A DNA stretch of 64,000 bases from Haladaptatus paucihalophilus DX253 (lineage in GTDB: Archaea > Halobacteriota > Halobacteria > Halobacteriales > Haladaptataceae): positions 124,001 through 188,000 of the forward strand of contig NZ_AQXI01000001.1 of the NCBI RefSeq assembly GCF_000376445.1. Reading direction: 5' to 3'. Each line of letters begins with the position of its first letter. Position 1 is the stretch's first letter. The position numbers and the translations under genes are program-made. The notes under the pieces were generated by a model that saw only the letters and a program-made list of their open reading frames with translations, was not told the DNA's origin and did not search any database. This document shows positions 51,690-60,858 of this stretch, piece after piece.

Positions 51690-53006
51690 TCACTCCTCGT
51701 TCGCCCGGCGACGGATATCGACGCGATAGTCCGAAAGCACGTCCCGCCCGAGGATGAGGTGGTGGCGCATGTGGCTTCTGTCCTCGACGCTGGCCGTGAC
51801 GCGGTGCCACCGCCCGCCGATGCCGATGTCCACGTCCACCAACGGCCGTGTTTTGCTCGTTTTCCCGCTGCCGAACTTCACGGCGGCGCTGCTCTTGACG
51901 GGTCCCGCGCCGACGCGCGACGCGAGGTCGATGCCGATGCTCGTTCGGGTCGCGCCGGTGTCCGCCTTGGCGACGACCGACGCCGCCTCGCGCATGCCGT
52001 TGACCGTCACCCACTCCGTGTAGCCGACCGTCCGCCGTCCGTTCGCCGCGGCCGAATCGACCGGCTTGCAGTTCGGAATCGAGTCGTCGAGCGTCCTCGC
52101 AACCGCTTCGACCCGTTCGCTGGCGACCTCGCCGCCAGCGCATTCGATGGCGTACCGGGCGATGAACGGGGCCGCGCTGCTGCCGGTCGCGCGGAAGAGG
52201 CCGGTAAACCCCGCCGTCGGGTTCACTTCGAGGACGTACCAGTCGCCGTTCCACTCCATCACGTCGACACCGGCGACGTCGAGACCGAGGACGTGCGTCG
52301 CCTCGCGTGCGATGGTTCGAACCTCGTCGGGAATCTCGTCCGTCGCGTCTTCCGGCGTTCCCCCGCGCGCAACGTTCGTCCGCCAGTCGCCGTTCGGGGC
52401 CGAGCGTCGCATCGCGCCGACGATTTCGTCGCCGACGACGTAGACGCGGACGTCGGACTGTCTCCCGTCTTGGTCGAGAAACCGCTGGAGGAACGTGTGT
52501 CTGTTGCCGACCATCGGCGTCGGCCGTTTGCCCGTCCCGACCTTCCACGCGGCTTCGCCGTGAGTTCCGATTCCCGCCTTCTGGAGTATCGGCCCGCCGA
52601 CGAAGCGACGACCCTCCGCGAACGTGGCGGCGGACAGTCCGAGGAACGAATCCGGCGTCCTGATGCCGTGGTTCGAGAGGCGGACCGCGGTCGCGTACTT
52701 GTGAATCGCGGTCAGCACGGCGTCCGGCCGGTTGACCATCGGGCGGAGTCCGGCGACCGCGTTAGCGATTTCGAGGTGTTCCAGCGGGTGTTCCGCGGTC
52801 GTCAACAGCAGCCGATTGACGACGATATCCACGTCCGGGGCGAACCGCGGCTCGTCGTCGAGTATCTGAATCCGGGTGTTTCCCTTCCGTAACCAGACCG
52901 GCGTGTAACCGAGGTCCTCAACCGCGTTCAAAATGGCCTTCGTCTCCTTGCTGTTGTGAAAACTGAGGACGCCGACCCGAATCGGGGCGTCGTCTGTGCG
53001 AGCCAT
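51690..53006 (-). CDS. ATP-grasp (RimK-type) and retropepsin-like protease fusion
   Basis: 438 residues. Residues 1-310 are a RimK-like ATP-grasp ligase: RPMVNRPDAVLTAIHKYATAV, QRFLDQDGRQSDVRVYVVGD, and metal-binding WYVLEVNPTAGF (E260, N262). Residues about 325-430 resemble the RimK-associated aspartyl (so-called zinc) protease domain: Asp-Thr-Gly in KADTGATRTSI (349-351) and terminal HHLILGRDVL. Fusing a peptide-forming ligase with a putative protease suggests making and trimming amino-acid tags. Substrate unknown. Confidence 0.83.
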   Translation of the reverse strand: MARTDDAPIRVGVLSFHNSKETKAILNAVEDLGYTPVWLRKGNTRIQILDDEPRFAPDVDIVVNRLLLTTAEHPLEHLEIANAVAGLRPMVNRPDAVLTAIHKYATAVRLSNHGIRTPDSFLGLSAATFAEGRRFVGGPILQKAGIGTHGEAAWKVGTGKRPTPMVGNRHTFLQRFLDQDGRQSDVRVYVVGDEIVGAMRRSAPNGDWRTNVARGGTPEDATDEIPDEVRTIAREATHVLGLDVAGVDVMEWNGDWYVLEVNPTAGFTGLFRATGSSAAPFIARYAIECAGGEVASERVEAVARTLDDSIPNCKPVDSAAANGRRTVGYTEWVTVNGMREAASVVAKADTGATRTSIGIDLASRVGAGPVKSSAAVKFGSGKTSKTRPLVDVDIGIGGRWHRVTASVEDRSHMRHHLILGRDVLSDYRVDIRRRANEE

Positions 53007-53079
53007 ACGCACTCTAGGCGTGGAACGAGCCTGTCGGTTTCGTCGGTCAGAAACCAGGAGAGGTCCGAAAACGGTCGTG

Positions 53080-54108
53080 TTACAGTCCGAGGGCTTTCAG
53101 CAGCGGGATACCGCTCGCCAGCGCGCCGACGAGGTACCCGCCGATAGCGCCGCCGTTCAGGAGCGGCAGTCCGGCGTGTGCCCGACCCTTCATCACCATC
53201 CAGAGCAGGACGACCAGTCCGACGAGCGTCCCGACCATCGCGGTCAGCGCGGGCAGGTTGAGCGCGATACCCGAGAGAAGCGGTTCGGCCGGGGAGAAGA
53301 AGGCCGCGCTGGCGACCATCACGGTCGGCATGACGGCATCGCCGAGTCCGATGAAGAACGCGTCCCGGTCGTGAGCACCGCTTCCGGCCTCGTCCGTCTC
53401 GACGTCCTCGCCGCCGTCCACCGCCTGTTCGTCGGCCGACGCCGCCACCTCGTCCTCGTTCACCGCACCCTCGCTGGTGGCCTGCACCGCGTCTTCGAGG
53501 AAGGAGTAGGAGAGCGACAGCGGAATCACGAGGATGACGGGTATCTTCAGGTCCATCACGCCCGAGGCGAGCGTCAGCATGTGTTCCGTGCCGTAGACGC
53601 TGATGGCGTCGTACACCGCGAGCACCGCGAGCAGGAGAATCGCGGGGAGCAGGCCGAAACTGATGCCGAACAGTCCGGCCGACCCGGCCCCCATCACGAC
53701 GCCCGCCGAGTCGATGACGTACCATTCGGGATAGAGCAACAGCGCGACCGAAACGAGCGCGGCGGCGGCCCACGCGAGGACGTTGACCTGTGACCCATCG
53801 ACCGTGACGGTGACGACGGCCGGAATCACCACGGTGAAGACGTACAGCGAGAGCATCCCGCTCGTGAGGATGATTATCGCGCGGAGAATCCACTCCACGC
53901 CGAGTTTGATGACCAACAACATTCCCGCCGTGAAGACGAGGATAACGCCGATGTAGACGAGGCTGTTCGTCGGATTGGAGGGGTCCTTGACCGTCTGGTA
54001 GCCCGCCGTCTTGAACGGCCCCACCAGCGCCAGCGCGCCGAGTTGCACCGCCAGAAAGATGGCGACGGTGAACCCGGAGGCGACGAACTCCCGCGTTCGA
54101 GTATCCAT
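53080..54108 (-). CDS. Presenilin-family intramembrane aspartyl protease
   Basis: 342 residues, about nine membrane helices. Catalytic aspartates: D167 in LAVYDAISVY and D257 in IGLGDAVMP; the GLPLLNGG motif at 313-320 substitutes for the PAL motif. A hydrophilic acidic loop (about 205-250) lies between the catalytic helices. Archaeal homologue of presenilin/signal peptide peptidase, cutting membrane-bound peptides. It is near gar1 and srp19 on the same strand. Confidence 0.9.
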   Translation of the reverse strand: MDTRTREFVASGFTVAIFLAVQLGALALVGPFKTAGYQTVKDPSNPTNSLVYIGVILVFTAGMLLVIKLGVEWILRAIIILTSGMLSLYVFTVVIPAVVTVTVDGSQVNVLAWAAAALVSVALLLYPEWYVIDSAGVVMGAGSAGLFGISFGLLPAILLLAVLAVYDAISVYGTEHMLTLASGVMDLKIPVILVIPLSLSYSFLEDAVQATSEGAVNEDEVAASADEQAVDGGEDVETDEAGSGAHDRDAFFIGLGDAVMPTVMVASAAFFSPAEPLLSGIALNLPALTAMVGTLVGLVVLLWMVMKGRAHAGLPLLNGGAIGGYLVGALASGIPLLKALGL

Positions 54109-54188
54109 ATGCGGAGAAGGAAGTGCCCCCTCTTTGTGGTTTTGGGTTCGTCGGACGGCTGGTAGTTCGTGAACCGAGCGCGAAACCG

Positions 54189-54416
54189 CTAGCGGGCGTA
54201 GAGCTTCGACCCGACAAGCATCGCCAGTTGCGCGTCCTCGTCCGGCGACACCGCCACGTACGGCCGCGACACCGGCCCGAACACGTCCACGACCCGACCG
54301 ACTTCCGACAGCCCTTCGTCCACCACCGTCGTCCCGATGTTCGGGTACTCATCGCTCGGCGACCGCACGATGGCGAGTCCTTGGGCCGTCCGGACGACCT
54401 GTCCCAACCGCTGCAT
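54189..54416 (-). CDS. gar1: H/ACA ribonucleoprotein subunit Gar1
   Basis: 75-residue beta-barrel: RLGQVVRTAQGLAIVRSP, IGTTVVDEGLSEVGRVVDVFGPVSRPYVAV (the Gar1 core). Part of the H/ACA pseudouridylation complex with Cbf5, Nop10 and L7Ae. Its ATG overlaps the TGA of srp19 (TGATG), so both are made from one transcript. Confidence 0.92.
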   Translation of the reverse strand: MQRLGQVVRTAQGLAIVRSPSDEYPNIGTTVVDEGLSEVGRVVDVFGPVSRPYVAVSPDEDAQLAMLVGSKLYAR

Positions 54417-54697
54417 CAGTTGCGCATGGCCGTGACGTACGCGGCGACGGCCTGAATGAGGTCGTTCTTCGAGGAGTCGTCGGCGTTCTGCACCAACACG
54501 CGACCGCGCGCCGTCCACCCCTCGCGGGAGTAGGCTTTGTCGCGTTCGATGACGGTATCGTAGCCGACTTGTTGCACCGCTCGGGCGATCTCGTCCACCG
54601 TCGGGTCCTCGACGGCGGATTCCTGGGGCACCCGCCGCCCCTCGCCGCGGGTCAACTCCGCGTCGATGTAGGCGGGCCAGATGACTATCTCGACCAT
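54416..54697 (-). CDS. srp19: Signal recognition particle 19-kDa protein
   Basis: 93 residues. [42 protein letters not shown] is a clear SRP19 N-terminus; binds 7S RNA and helps SRP54 dock. The C-terminus ends [10 protein letters not shown]. Short for the eukaryotic protein, normal for archaea. Upstream lies the 10-bp-periodic AT-rich tract. Confidence 0.93.
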   Translation of the reverse strand: MVEIVIWPAYIDAELTRGEGRRVPQESAVEDPTVDEIARAVQQVGYDTVIERDKAYSREGWTARGRVLVQNADDSSKNDLIQAVAAYVTAMRN

Positions 54698-54800
54698 ACC
54701 TACCTCTCCACAGTCCCGCGTTAAACGCCTTTTCGTGTCACGCCGAGGCGGGAACCGATGTCGGTCGTGGGTCCGCTTCCGTTACGGACGATACGGAATA

Positions 54801-54940
54801 GTAGAATACAGTATATGAAGATGGAAGAAAGTAGATGGAAGTGTAGAGTAGCAGAAAACAGTAGAGAGCAGTAGAAAACAGTGTAGAACAGTGTAAAATA
54901 GTATAAAATAGTATGAGGACAGAGGATTCAGTAGTAGTAC
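54801..54940. repeat. 10-bp periodic AT-rich tandem repeat
   Basis: About 14 degenerate decamers in strict 10-base register; examples: GTAGAATACA (54801), GCAGAAAACA (54851), GTAGAAAACA (54871), GTGTAGAACA (54881), GTGTAAAATA (54891), GTATAAAATA (54901). Lies in the 334-base gap 54698-55031 between btuF and srp19, which contains no supported gene. A-runs spaced by one helical turn would bend DNA. Far more AT-rich than flanking genes. Confidence 0.85.
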
Positions 54941-55031
54941 AACAACATTCAGTACTTTTCACTACGCTTTAGTAGATTACCTTGGCGGTCACGGTGAGGG
55001 CAGCAGGGAAAGTCGGGGGATTTCGAACCGC

Positions 55032-56111
55032 TCAGTCGCGCCGCGCCAGCAGTCCGACCAGCGCGACGGCGGCGACGGCGACGGGAACGCCGAGTCCGGG
55101 TTGGCCGTTCGATTCCGTCGTCGTGGCGGCAGTAGTCGTGGTCGTTTTCGAGTCGGTGCCGCTCGTGTCCGTGTTCGTGGTTTCAGTCGTCGTGGTGACG
55201 TTGGCCTGTGCGTACGCCTCCGGGTGGAGCGTCTTCGCCAGTTTCGTGATGGGTGTCACGATTTGCGGGGCGGGTTGGCTCACGTAGTTCGGGTTCAGCG
55301 AGACGGTCCGGTTCTCCTTCGCGGCCGGGGTTTCGCCATAATCGTCGGGAATCTTCGAACCGGCCGAGAGGATGAACCAGTCGGGTTGCTGTTCGACGAC
55401 GACTTCGCTGCTGATCGGCTGATAGCTCTTTATTCCCGCCTCGGCCGCGACGTTCGTTCCGCCCGCTTGCGTGATGATGGTGTCCATGAAGGTTCCCGAC
55501 CCGGCGGTGTACCCGCCGCTCATCACGTACATGACCTTAGGGCTGTCCTCGCCCTCGACGGCCTGATGGACGGTTTCGATGCGGTCTTTCATCCACGAGA
55601 CGGTCCGTTGTGCGCCGTCGCACTCGCCGGTGAGTCGCCCCGTGAGTTCGGTTTTCGCGTAGATGTCGTCGATGGACTTCGACTCGCGGAACTTGTACAC
55701 CGTCAGCCCCGCATCGCGGAGCTTCTTCACCGTCTCGTCCGAGATGACGTTGGGCGCGAGAACGAGGTCGGGTTCCTGCGCGACGACCTTCTCGGGGACG
55801 GCCGCCGTCATCCCGGAACCCGAGACGTTCGCCTTCGCGCTCGCGCCGTCGAGGTACGCGGAGTACTTCGAGACGCCGACGACTTTCTCCTTCCCGCCGA
55901 TCTTCCACATCGTCTGGGCCGCGCTCGGCGAGAGCGTGACGATCCGACTCGGTTCTTCCTCTATCGTGACGTTCGTGCCCGTCGCGTCGGTCTTCGTGAC
56001 CGGGTACGTGCAGGTCTCCTGTGCACCGGCGACGCCCGCGCCGAGGCCGACTCCGAGGGAGCCGACGACCGCGGCGACGAGCACCAGTGCCGACAGCAGT
56101 ACGCGTCTCAT
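55032..56111 (-). CDS. btuF: Cobalamin-type ABC transporter substrate-binding protein with C-terminal anchor
   Basis: 359 residues. Sec signal (RRVLLSALVLVAAVVGSLGVG), then a BtuF/FepB fold: RIVTLSPSAAQTMWKIGG, VVAQEPDLVLAPN, and KVMYVMSGGYTAGSGTFMDTIITQAGG. After about residue 300 comes a Thr/Ser-rich stretch and a C-terminal PGLGVPVAVAAVALVGLLARR of PGF-CTERM style, so it is anchored by archaeosortase rather than by a lipobox. Divergent from btuC. Ligand by homology is a corrinoid; haem or siderophore are alternatives. Confidence 0.86.
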   Translation of the reverse strand: MRRVLLSALVLVAAVVGSLGVGLGAGVAGAQETCTYPVTKTDATGTNVTIEEEPSRIVTLSPSAAQTMWKIGGKEKVVGVSKYSAYLDGASAKANVSGSGMTAAVPEKVVAQEPDLVLAPNVISDETVKKLRDAGLTVYKFRESKSIDDIYAKTELTGRLTGECDGAQRTVSWMKDRIETVHQAVEGEDSPKVMYVMSGGYTAGSGTFMDTIITQAGGTNVAAEAGIKSYQPISSEVVVEQQPDWFILSAGSKIPDDYGETPAAKENRTVSLNPNYVSQPAPQIVTPITKLAKTLHPEAYAQANVTTTTETTNTDTSGTDSKTTTTTAATTTESNGQPGLGVPVAVAAVALVGLLARRD

Positions 56112-56171
56112 ACATCGGCCGTCGAGCGTATTCAATAAATATTTACCTAAAGCAACTTCACTTTCAAAGAG
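56112..56171. promoter_or_regulatory. Short divergent promoter of btuF and btuCD
   Basis: Only 60 bases separate the two starts. The AT-rich core AATAAATATTTACC (about 56134-56147) can serve TATA function for either strand. A shared regulator is likely given the overlap. Confidence 0.5.
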
Positions 56172-57281
56172 ATGCGATACGGGACGCGCGTGACGACGTG
56201 GTGTGCGGGGTTGGCGGCGACGCTCGTCGCCGTCGTGCTGGTGAGCGCGGCCATCGGTCCGACCTCGCTCTCGCCTGTCGTCGTCGGCAAGGCCATTCTC
56301 AACGCGGTGGCGGTGCCGACCGGCGTCCGGCTCGGCAAGCAGGCGCTCGTCGTGCCCGGCGGACTGACCATCGGGGTTCCCGCGCTGGACCTTCGGTACG
56401 GTCACGTCTTCTCGTTCGCGGTTCCACACACCGCCGAGGTCATCGTCGTTCGACTTCGACTGCCGCGAATCGCCCTCGCCGGAGTCGTGGGCTTCGCCCT
56501 CGCAACCGCGGGCGTCGTGATGCAGGGTTTCTTCCGCAACCCGATGGCGGACCCGTCCATCATCGGCGTCTCCTCCGGCGCGGCGGTCGGCGCGGTGGCG
56601 ACCATCGCGCTCTCGATTTCCATCCCCTTCGCGCTCCCCCTCTTCTCGTTCGGCGGTGCAATCGCCGCCGCCTTCAGCGTCTACCTGCTGGCGACGCAGA
56701 ACGGGCGAACCCCCGTCGCCACCCTCCTCCTCGCCGGTGTCGCGGTACAGACGCTCCTCGGTGCCGTCGTCTCCTTCCTCCTCCTCCGGAGCGGCAGAAG
56801 CCTCCGCGAGGCCGTGCTGTGGCTGATGGGTCACCTCCACAACGCGTCGTGGACGAAGGTCGGCCTCGCGCTCCCCGTCTCCGTCCTCGGATTCGCCGTC
56901 CTCCTCGCGTTCGCGGCCGACCTCAACGTTCTCCTGCTCGGCGAGGAGGACGCCCACAACCTCGGCGTGGAAGTCGAGCGGACGAAGCGCCTCCTTCTCA
57001 CCGTCGCCAGCGTCGTCACCGCCGCCGCGGTTTCGGTGTCCGGCGTCATCGGGTTCGTCGGCCTCGTCGTCCCGCACATCATGCGCCTGCTGGTCGGTCC
57101 CGACCACCGCATCCTGCTCCCCACCAGCGCGCTCGCCGGGGCCGTCTTTCTGGTCGCAACCGATACCGTCGCTCGCTCCGCCGTCGGCGCGGTGGACCTC
57201 CCCGTCGGCATCGTCACCGCCTTCCTCGGCGCGCCCTTCTTCCTCTATCTGCTCCGCAAACGCGAGGTGCGCTCGCTGTGA
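56172..57281 (+). CDS. btuC: Cobalamin-type ABC transporter permease
   Basis: 369 residues, about ten helices, FecCD family. Conserved region [42 protein letters not shown] and [23 protein letters not shown] are clear. Its stop overlaps the btuD GTG start. Confidence 0.92.
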   Translation: MRYGTRVTTWCAGLAATLVAVVLVSAAIGPTSLSPVVVGKAILNAVAVPTGVRLGKQALVVPGGLTIGVPALDLRYGHVFSFAVPHTAEVIVVRLRLPRIALAGVVGFALATAGVVMQGFFRNPMADPSIIGVSSGAAVGAVATIALSISIPFALPLFSFGGAIAAAFSVYLLATQNGRTPVATLLLAGVAVQTLLGAVVSFLLLRSGRSLREAVLWLMGHLHNASWTKVGLALPVSVLGFAVLLAFAADLNVLLLGEEDAHNLGVEVERTKRLLLTVASVVTAAAVSVSGVIGFVGLVVPHIMRLLVGPDHRILLPTSALAGAVFLVATDTVARSAVGAVDLPVGIVTAFLGAPFFLYLLRKREVRSL

Positions 57282-58564
57282 TTCGAATCGAGGACGTCTC
57301 GATAACGCTCGGCGAAAACGAGGTCCTCGACGGCGTGTCGGCGTCCATCGACGAAGGGCGTTTCGTCGGCCTCGTCGGGCCGAACGGGGCGGGCAAGACG
57401 ACCCTCCTCCGCGCGACCAACGGCGTCCTTTCGCCCGATTCGGGCCGCGTGGTCGTGGACGACGACGCTATCGCGGACCTCTCCTCGAAGGCCGCCAGCC
57501 GTCGCGTGGCGACCGTACCACAGGACACCTCTCTCTCGTTCGATTTCGACGTGCGCAACGTGGTGGCGATGGGTCGGAACCCGTACCGGACCCGGTTCGG
57601 GAGCGAAATAGGCGCGAAACCCGCGGGGAGCGACGGATTCGGCGGGGAAAGGGGGACCGATGTGGTGGAACGCGCGATGGACCGAACCGAGGTGTCGGCG
57701 TTCGCCGACCGCTCCATCACCGAGGTCAGCGGCGGCGAGCGCCAGCGCGTGTTACTGGCGCGGGCGCTCGCACAGGACACCCCCGTCCTCCTGTTGGACG
57801 AACCGACCGCCAGCCTCGACATCAATCACCAAGTCCGCACGTTCGAACTCGTCCGCGAACTCGTCGCCGACGGGAAGACCGTCGTCGCCGCGATTCACGA
57901 CTTGAACCTCGCCGCCCACTACTGCGACGAACTCCTGCTCCTCGCGGACGGGTCCGTGCTCGCCGACGGAACCCCCACCGAGGTACTCGCCGAGGAGACC
58001 CTCCGCGAGGCGTTCGACACTCGCGCGGTGGTCTCCAGACACCCCGTGACCGGTTCGACCTACGTGACCGCGCTCCCCGAGCGAACCGCCGGAACCGACG
58101 GCAATGGCGACCGCGAGGACGATGGGAGCGGTCGGGTGCACGTCATCGGCGGCGGCGGAACCGTCTCACGACTCCTCTACTTGCTCTCGGCGGCGGGCCA
58201 CGAGGTGTCCGTCGGCGTGTTGAACGAGGGCGACTCGGACCTCGAAACCGCCCGCCACCTCGGACTGGAGACGGTCGCCGAAGAGCCCTTCGCGCCCATC
58301 GGCCCCGAGGCGCGAACCGCCGTCGAGCGGCGCATCCGCGAGGCCGACGTGACCGTCCTCGCCGACGTCGAAATTGGGACGGGCAACGTGGCGAACCTGG
58401 ACGCCGCCGCCGAGGCGGAATCGGTCGTCGTCGTGGAGGAACGACCCTTCGAGGACAGGAACTACGCCGGAAGCGAGGCGGCGGTTCGGTACCGGTCGCT
58501 CCGCGAGCGCGGAACGGTGGTGTCCCCGGACGACCTCCTCTCGGCGGTCGCCGACGCGGTGTGA
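57278..58564 (+). CDS. btuD: Cobalamin-type ABC transporter ATPase with C-terminal extension
   Basis: 428 residues. GTG start overlapping btuC TGA (GTGA). Walker [17 protein letters not shown], signature [19 protein letters not shown], Walker [13 protein letters not shown], His [15 protein letters not shown]. After residue about 265 an additional domain of about 160 residues begins [21 protein letters not shown] and has a Rossmann-like look ([35 protein letters not shown]). This extension is seen in haloarchaeal BtuD proteins; role unknown. Confidence 0.9.
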   Translation: MIRIEDVSITLGENEVLDGVSASIDEGRFVGLVGPNGAGKTTLLRATNGVLSPDSGRVVVDDDAIADLSSKAASRRVATVPQDTSLSFDFDVRNVVAMGRNPYRTRFGSEIGAKPAGSDGFGGERGTDVVERAMDRTEVSAFADRSITEVSGGERQRVLLARALAQDTPVLLLDEPTASLDINHQVRTFELVRELVADGKTVVAAIHDLNLAAHYCDELLLLADGSVLADGTPTEVLAEETLREAFDTRAVVSRHPVTGSTYVTALPERTAGTDGNGDREDDGSGRVHVIGGGGTVSRLLYLLSAAGHEVSVGVLNEGDSDLETARHLGLETVAEEPFAPIGPEARTAVERRIREADVTVLADVEIGTGNVANLDAAAEAESVVVVEERPFEDRNYAGSEAAVRYRSLRERGTVVSPDDLLSAVADAV

Positions 58565-58637
58565 CCGCCGTCGGAATCTCGGTTTTGTGTCACACTCTCC
58601 GTCGCCGTTTGTCCGCGTACAAGGGACGCTTACGCCG

Positions 58638-58946
58638 TCACGACCGGTTCGCGTAGCGCCGTTGTGCCAGTTCGAACAGCATCAGCGCGGCGAAGGCGCT
58701 CGCGGCGAGCATGACGATGGCCGCGATGCCGACCGGCACGGACGGCGCGATGACGGCCGCGGTTCCCAGCAGGGCACCCGAAACGAGCGCGGTGAGAAAC
58801 CGCTTGATGCCGGTGAACGAGGCGAACTTCTGTGCGACCGTCGGGTCGAGCCCCACGATTCGGGACCAGACGACGTAGAGCGAGACGACGACGAGAAACG
58901 ACAGCGCGGCGACACCCAACAACAGAAAGAATGCGTCAAGTTCCAC
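58638..58946 (-). CDS. Small membrane protein
   Basis: 102 residues with three membrane helices (FFLLLGVAALSFLVVVSLYVVW, FLTALVSGALLGTAAVI, AAIVMLAASAFAALMLFEL). No family recognised. Convergent with btuD. Confidence 0.65.
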   Translation of the reverse strand: MELDAFFLLLGVAALSFLVVVSLYVVWSRIVGLDPTVAQKFASFTGIKRFLTALVSGALLGTAAVIAPSVPVGIAAIVMLAASAFAALMLFELAQRRYANRS

Positions 58947-59057
58947 GTGGGTTCGACTCTGTTGCTACTCAGGGTGGGGCACGCGGACATAAGTCTACCG
59001 AATGATAGTATCGAAAGCAAGGGAGATAGCGCAGTGTGGGGTCTACGGTATCTCGGG

Positions 59058-59153
59058 ATGAGAACTTACGTGAGAGGATTGGTGACACTTTGGGAGGAAG
59101 CCAACCTCCCGCCAGAGCCTCCGGCACCGCCGAGATACGCGTGCTCACACTGA
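59058..59153 (+). CDS. Possible 31-residue peptide
   Basis: Starts MRTYVRGLVTLWEEANLPPE, then Pro-rich, ending RYACSH. An AT-rich stretch near 59000-59015 could be a promoter. It could be a stand-alone micropeptide or the remains of a small Cys-rich protein, since the last residues include one Cys and one His only. It lies in the 363-base gap 58947-59309, which otherwise holds only the crtD promoter. Confidence 0.25.
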   Translation: MRTYVRGLVTLWEEANLPPEPPAPPRYACSH

Positions 59154-59278
59154 CTGACGCGCCCGAGTCAGGAAGGGGCGCATCCGTTTCTATGACTTCC
59201 GCCACCTTTGTTATACGCCCGCTAAACCACCGAAAAACCGACCTTATCCACACCGGAACCCAACACGTCGGGGAGTCG

Positions 59279-59286
59279 TTTTTATC
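59279..59286 (+). promoter_or_regulatory. TATA box of the bacterioruberin cluster
   Basis: TTTTTATC 25-31 bases before ATG 59310, fitting a leaderless transcript of the three carotenoid genes. Confidence 0.55.
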
Positions 59287-59309
59287 AGTTTCGCGCCCCC
59301 ATATCCGGT

Positions 59310-60839
59310 ATGAATCTCGCGGACAGCACCGTCGTCGTCGTGGGGAGCGGCTTCGGCGGGCTTTCGACTGCGTGCTATCTCGCCGACGCGGGCGCGGACG
59401 TGACGGTTCTCGAAAAGAACGAACAGCTCGGCGGCCGCGCGAGCAGACTGGAGGAAGACGGCTTCCGGTTCGACATGGGTCCGTCGTGGTACCTCATGCC
59501 CGACGTGTTCGAACGCTTTTTCGGTCACTTCGACCGCACGCCGAGCGACTACTACCGACTGGAGCGACTCGACCCGCACTACCGTATCTTCTTCAAGGAC
59601 GGCGACGGGCGGGGGAGCGAAAACGGAGATGGGAGCGAGAACGGAACCGAAGGGGTCGATTTCGTCGATATCCTCCCGGAGTTGGAGAAGAACAAGGAGC
59701 TGTTCGAGTCGTTCGAACCGGGCGCTGGCGAGGCGCTCCAGCGCTATCTCGACCAATCCGAACGGAACTACGGCGTCGGAATGGAGCACTTCGTCTACAC
59801 CGACCGCTCCCGGTTCCGGGATTACGTCTCGATGGACGTTGCGCGGAACGCCCGCGGGCTGAACCTCCTCGGGTCGATGCAGGACCACGTGGAGCAGTAC
59901 TTCGACGACCCGCGACTCCAGCAGATAATGCAGTACACGCTGGTCTTCCTCGGCGGGTCGCCGAAGAACACGCCCGCCATCTACAACCTGATGAGCCACG
60001 TCGATTTCAACCTCGGCGTCTACTACCCGGAAAACGGTCTCGGCGGCGTCGTGGACGGTATCGTCGAACTCGCCGAGGAACTGGGCGTCGAGTTCCGAAC
60101 CGACTACGAAGTGACGGACATCACGGGTCACGAGGGCGATTTCTTCGTCCACAGCGCCGACGAGAGAATCGCGGCTGACCTCGTGGTGAGCGACGCGGAC
60201 TACCCCCACACGGAACAGGAACTCCTCCCACCGGAGTCCCGCCAGTACGACGCCGACTACTGGGAGTCGCGGACCTACGCGCCGTCGGCGTTCCTCCTGT
60301 ACCTCGGCGTCGAGGGCGACGTGGAACCGCTCGCCCACCACACGCTCGTCCTGCCCGAGGACTGGAACGAGCACTTCGACCGGATATTCGATACCCCGTC
60401 GTGGCCCGACGACCCGGCCTACTACCTCTGCGTTCCGAGCGAGACCGACGATTCGGTCGCGCCCGAGGGACACAGCAACCTGTTCGCGCTCGTCCCCATC
60501 GCGCCCGGACTGCCCGACGGCCCGGCGATACGCGAGAACTTCCGCGAGAAGCTGTTGGACGACATCGAGGCGAACACGGGCGTCTCGCTCCGCGACCGCA
60601 TCGTCTTCGAGGAGTCCTTCTCCGTCTCGGAGTTCGCCGACCGCTACAACAGCACGAAGGGAACCGCGCTCGGCCTCGCCCACACGCTCCTGCAGACCGG
60701 ACCGATGCGCCCCGGCCACCGGTCGCCGACGGTCGATGGCCTGTATTTCACCGGGTCGTACACAACGCCCGGCATCGGCGTCCCGATGTGCCTCATCAGC
60801 GGCCAACACACCGCGGACGCCATGGTCGAGGACCACTAA
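59310..60839 (+). CDS. crtD: Carotenoid 3,4-desaturase (phytoene desaturase family)
   Basis: 509 residues. FAD-binding dinucleotide motif VVVVGSGFGGLSTACYLADAGADVTVLEKNEQLGGRAS at the N-terminus; GPSWYLMPDVFERFF; and C-terminal LYFTGSYTTPGIGVPMCLISGQHTAD, typical of CrtI-family enzymes. Neighbouring lyeJ and cruF genes identify it as CrtD of the bacterioruberin pathway. A Gly/Asn/Glu-rich insert at about residues 100-115 is unusual. Confidence 0.9.
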   Translation: MNLADSTVVVVGSGFGGLSTACYLADAGADVTVLEKNEQLGGRASRLEEDGFRFDMGPSWYLMPDVFERFFGHFDRTPSDYYRLERLDPHYRIFFKDGDGRGSENGDGSENGTEGVDFVDILPELEKNKELFESFEPGAGEALQRYLDQSERNYGVGMEHFVYTDRSRFRDYVSMDVARNARGLNLLGSMQDHVEQYFDDPRLQQIMQYTLVFLGGSPKNTPAIYNLMSHVDFNLGVYYPENGLGGVVDGIVELAEELGVEFRTDYEVTDITGHEGDFFVHSADERIAADLVVSDADYPHTEQELLPPESRQYDADYWESRTYAPSAFLLYLGVEGDVEPLAHHTLVLPEDWNEHFDRIFDTPSWPDDPAYYLCVPSETDDSVAPEGHSNLFALVPIAPGLPDGPAIRENFREKLLDDIEANTGVSLRDRIVFEESFSVSEFADRYNSTKGTALGLAHTLLQTGPMRPGHRSPTVDGLYFTGSYTTPGIGVPMCLISGQHTADAMVEDH

Positions 60840-60858
60840 CGTCGAGTACCGACACACG

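Noticed and set aside
54738-54962. 74-residue minus-strand open frame rich in Phe, Tyr, Ser and Leu
   Set aside because: It is simply the translation of the 10-bp AT-rich repeat; composition unlike any neighbour and no start context.
56112-57107. In-frame upstream extension of btuF
   Set aside because: Runs through the divergent promoter and antisense to btuC; the signal peptide begins at 56111.
56021-57277. In-frame upstream extension of btuD
   Set aside because: Overlaps btuC out of frame and is Arg-rich; the GTG at 57278 starts the ABC motif set.
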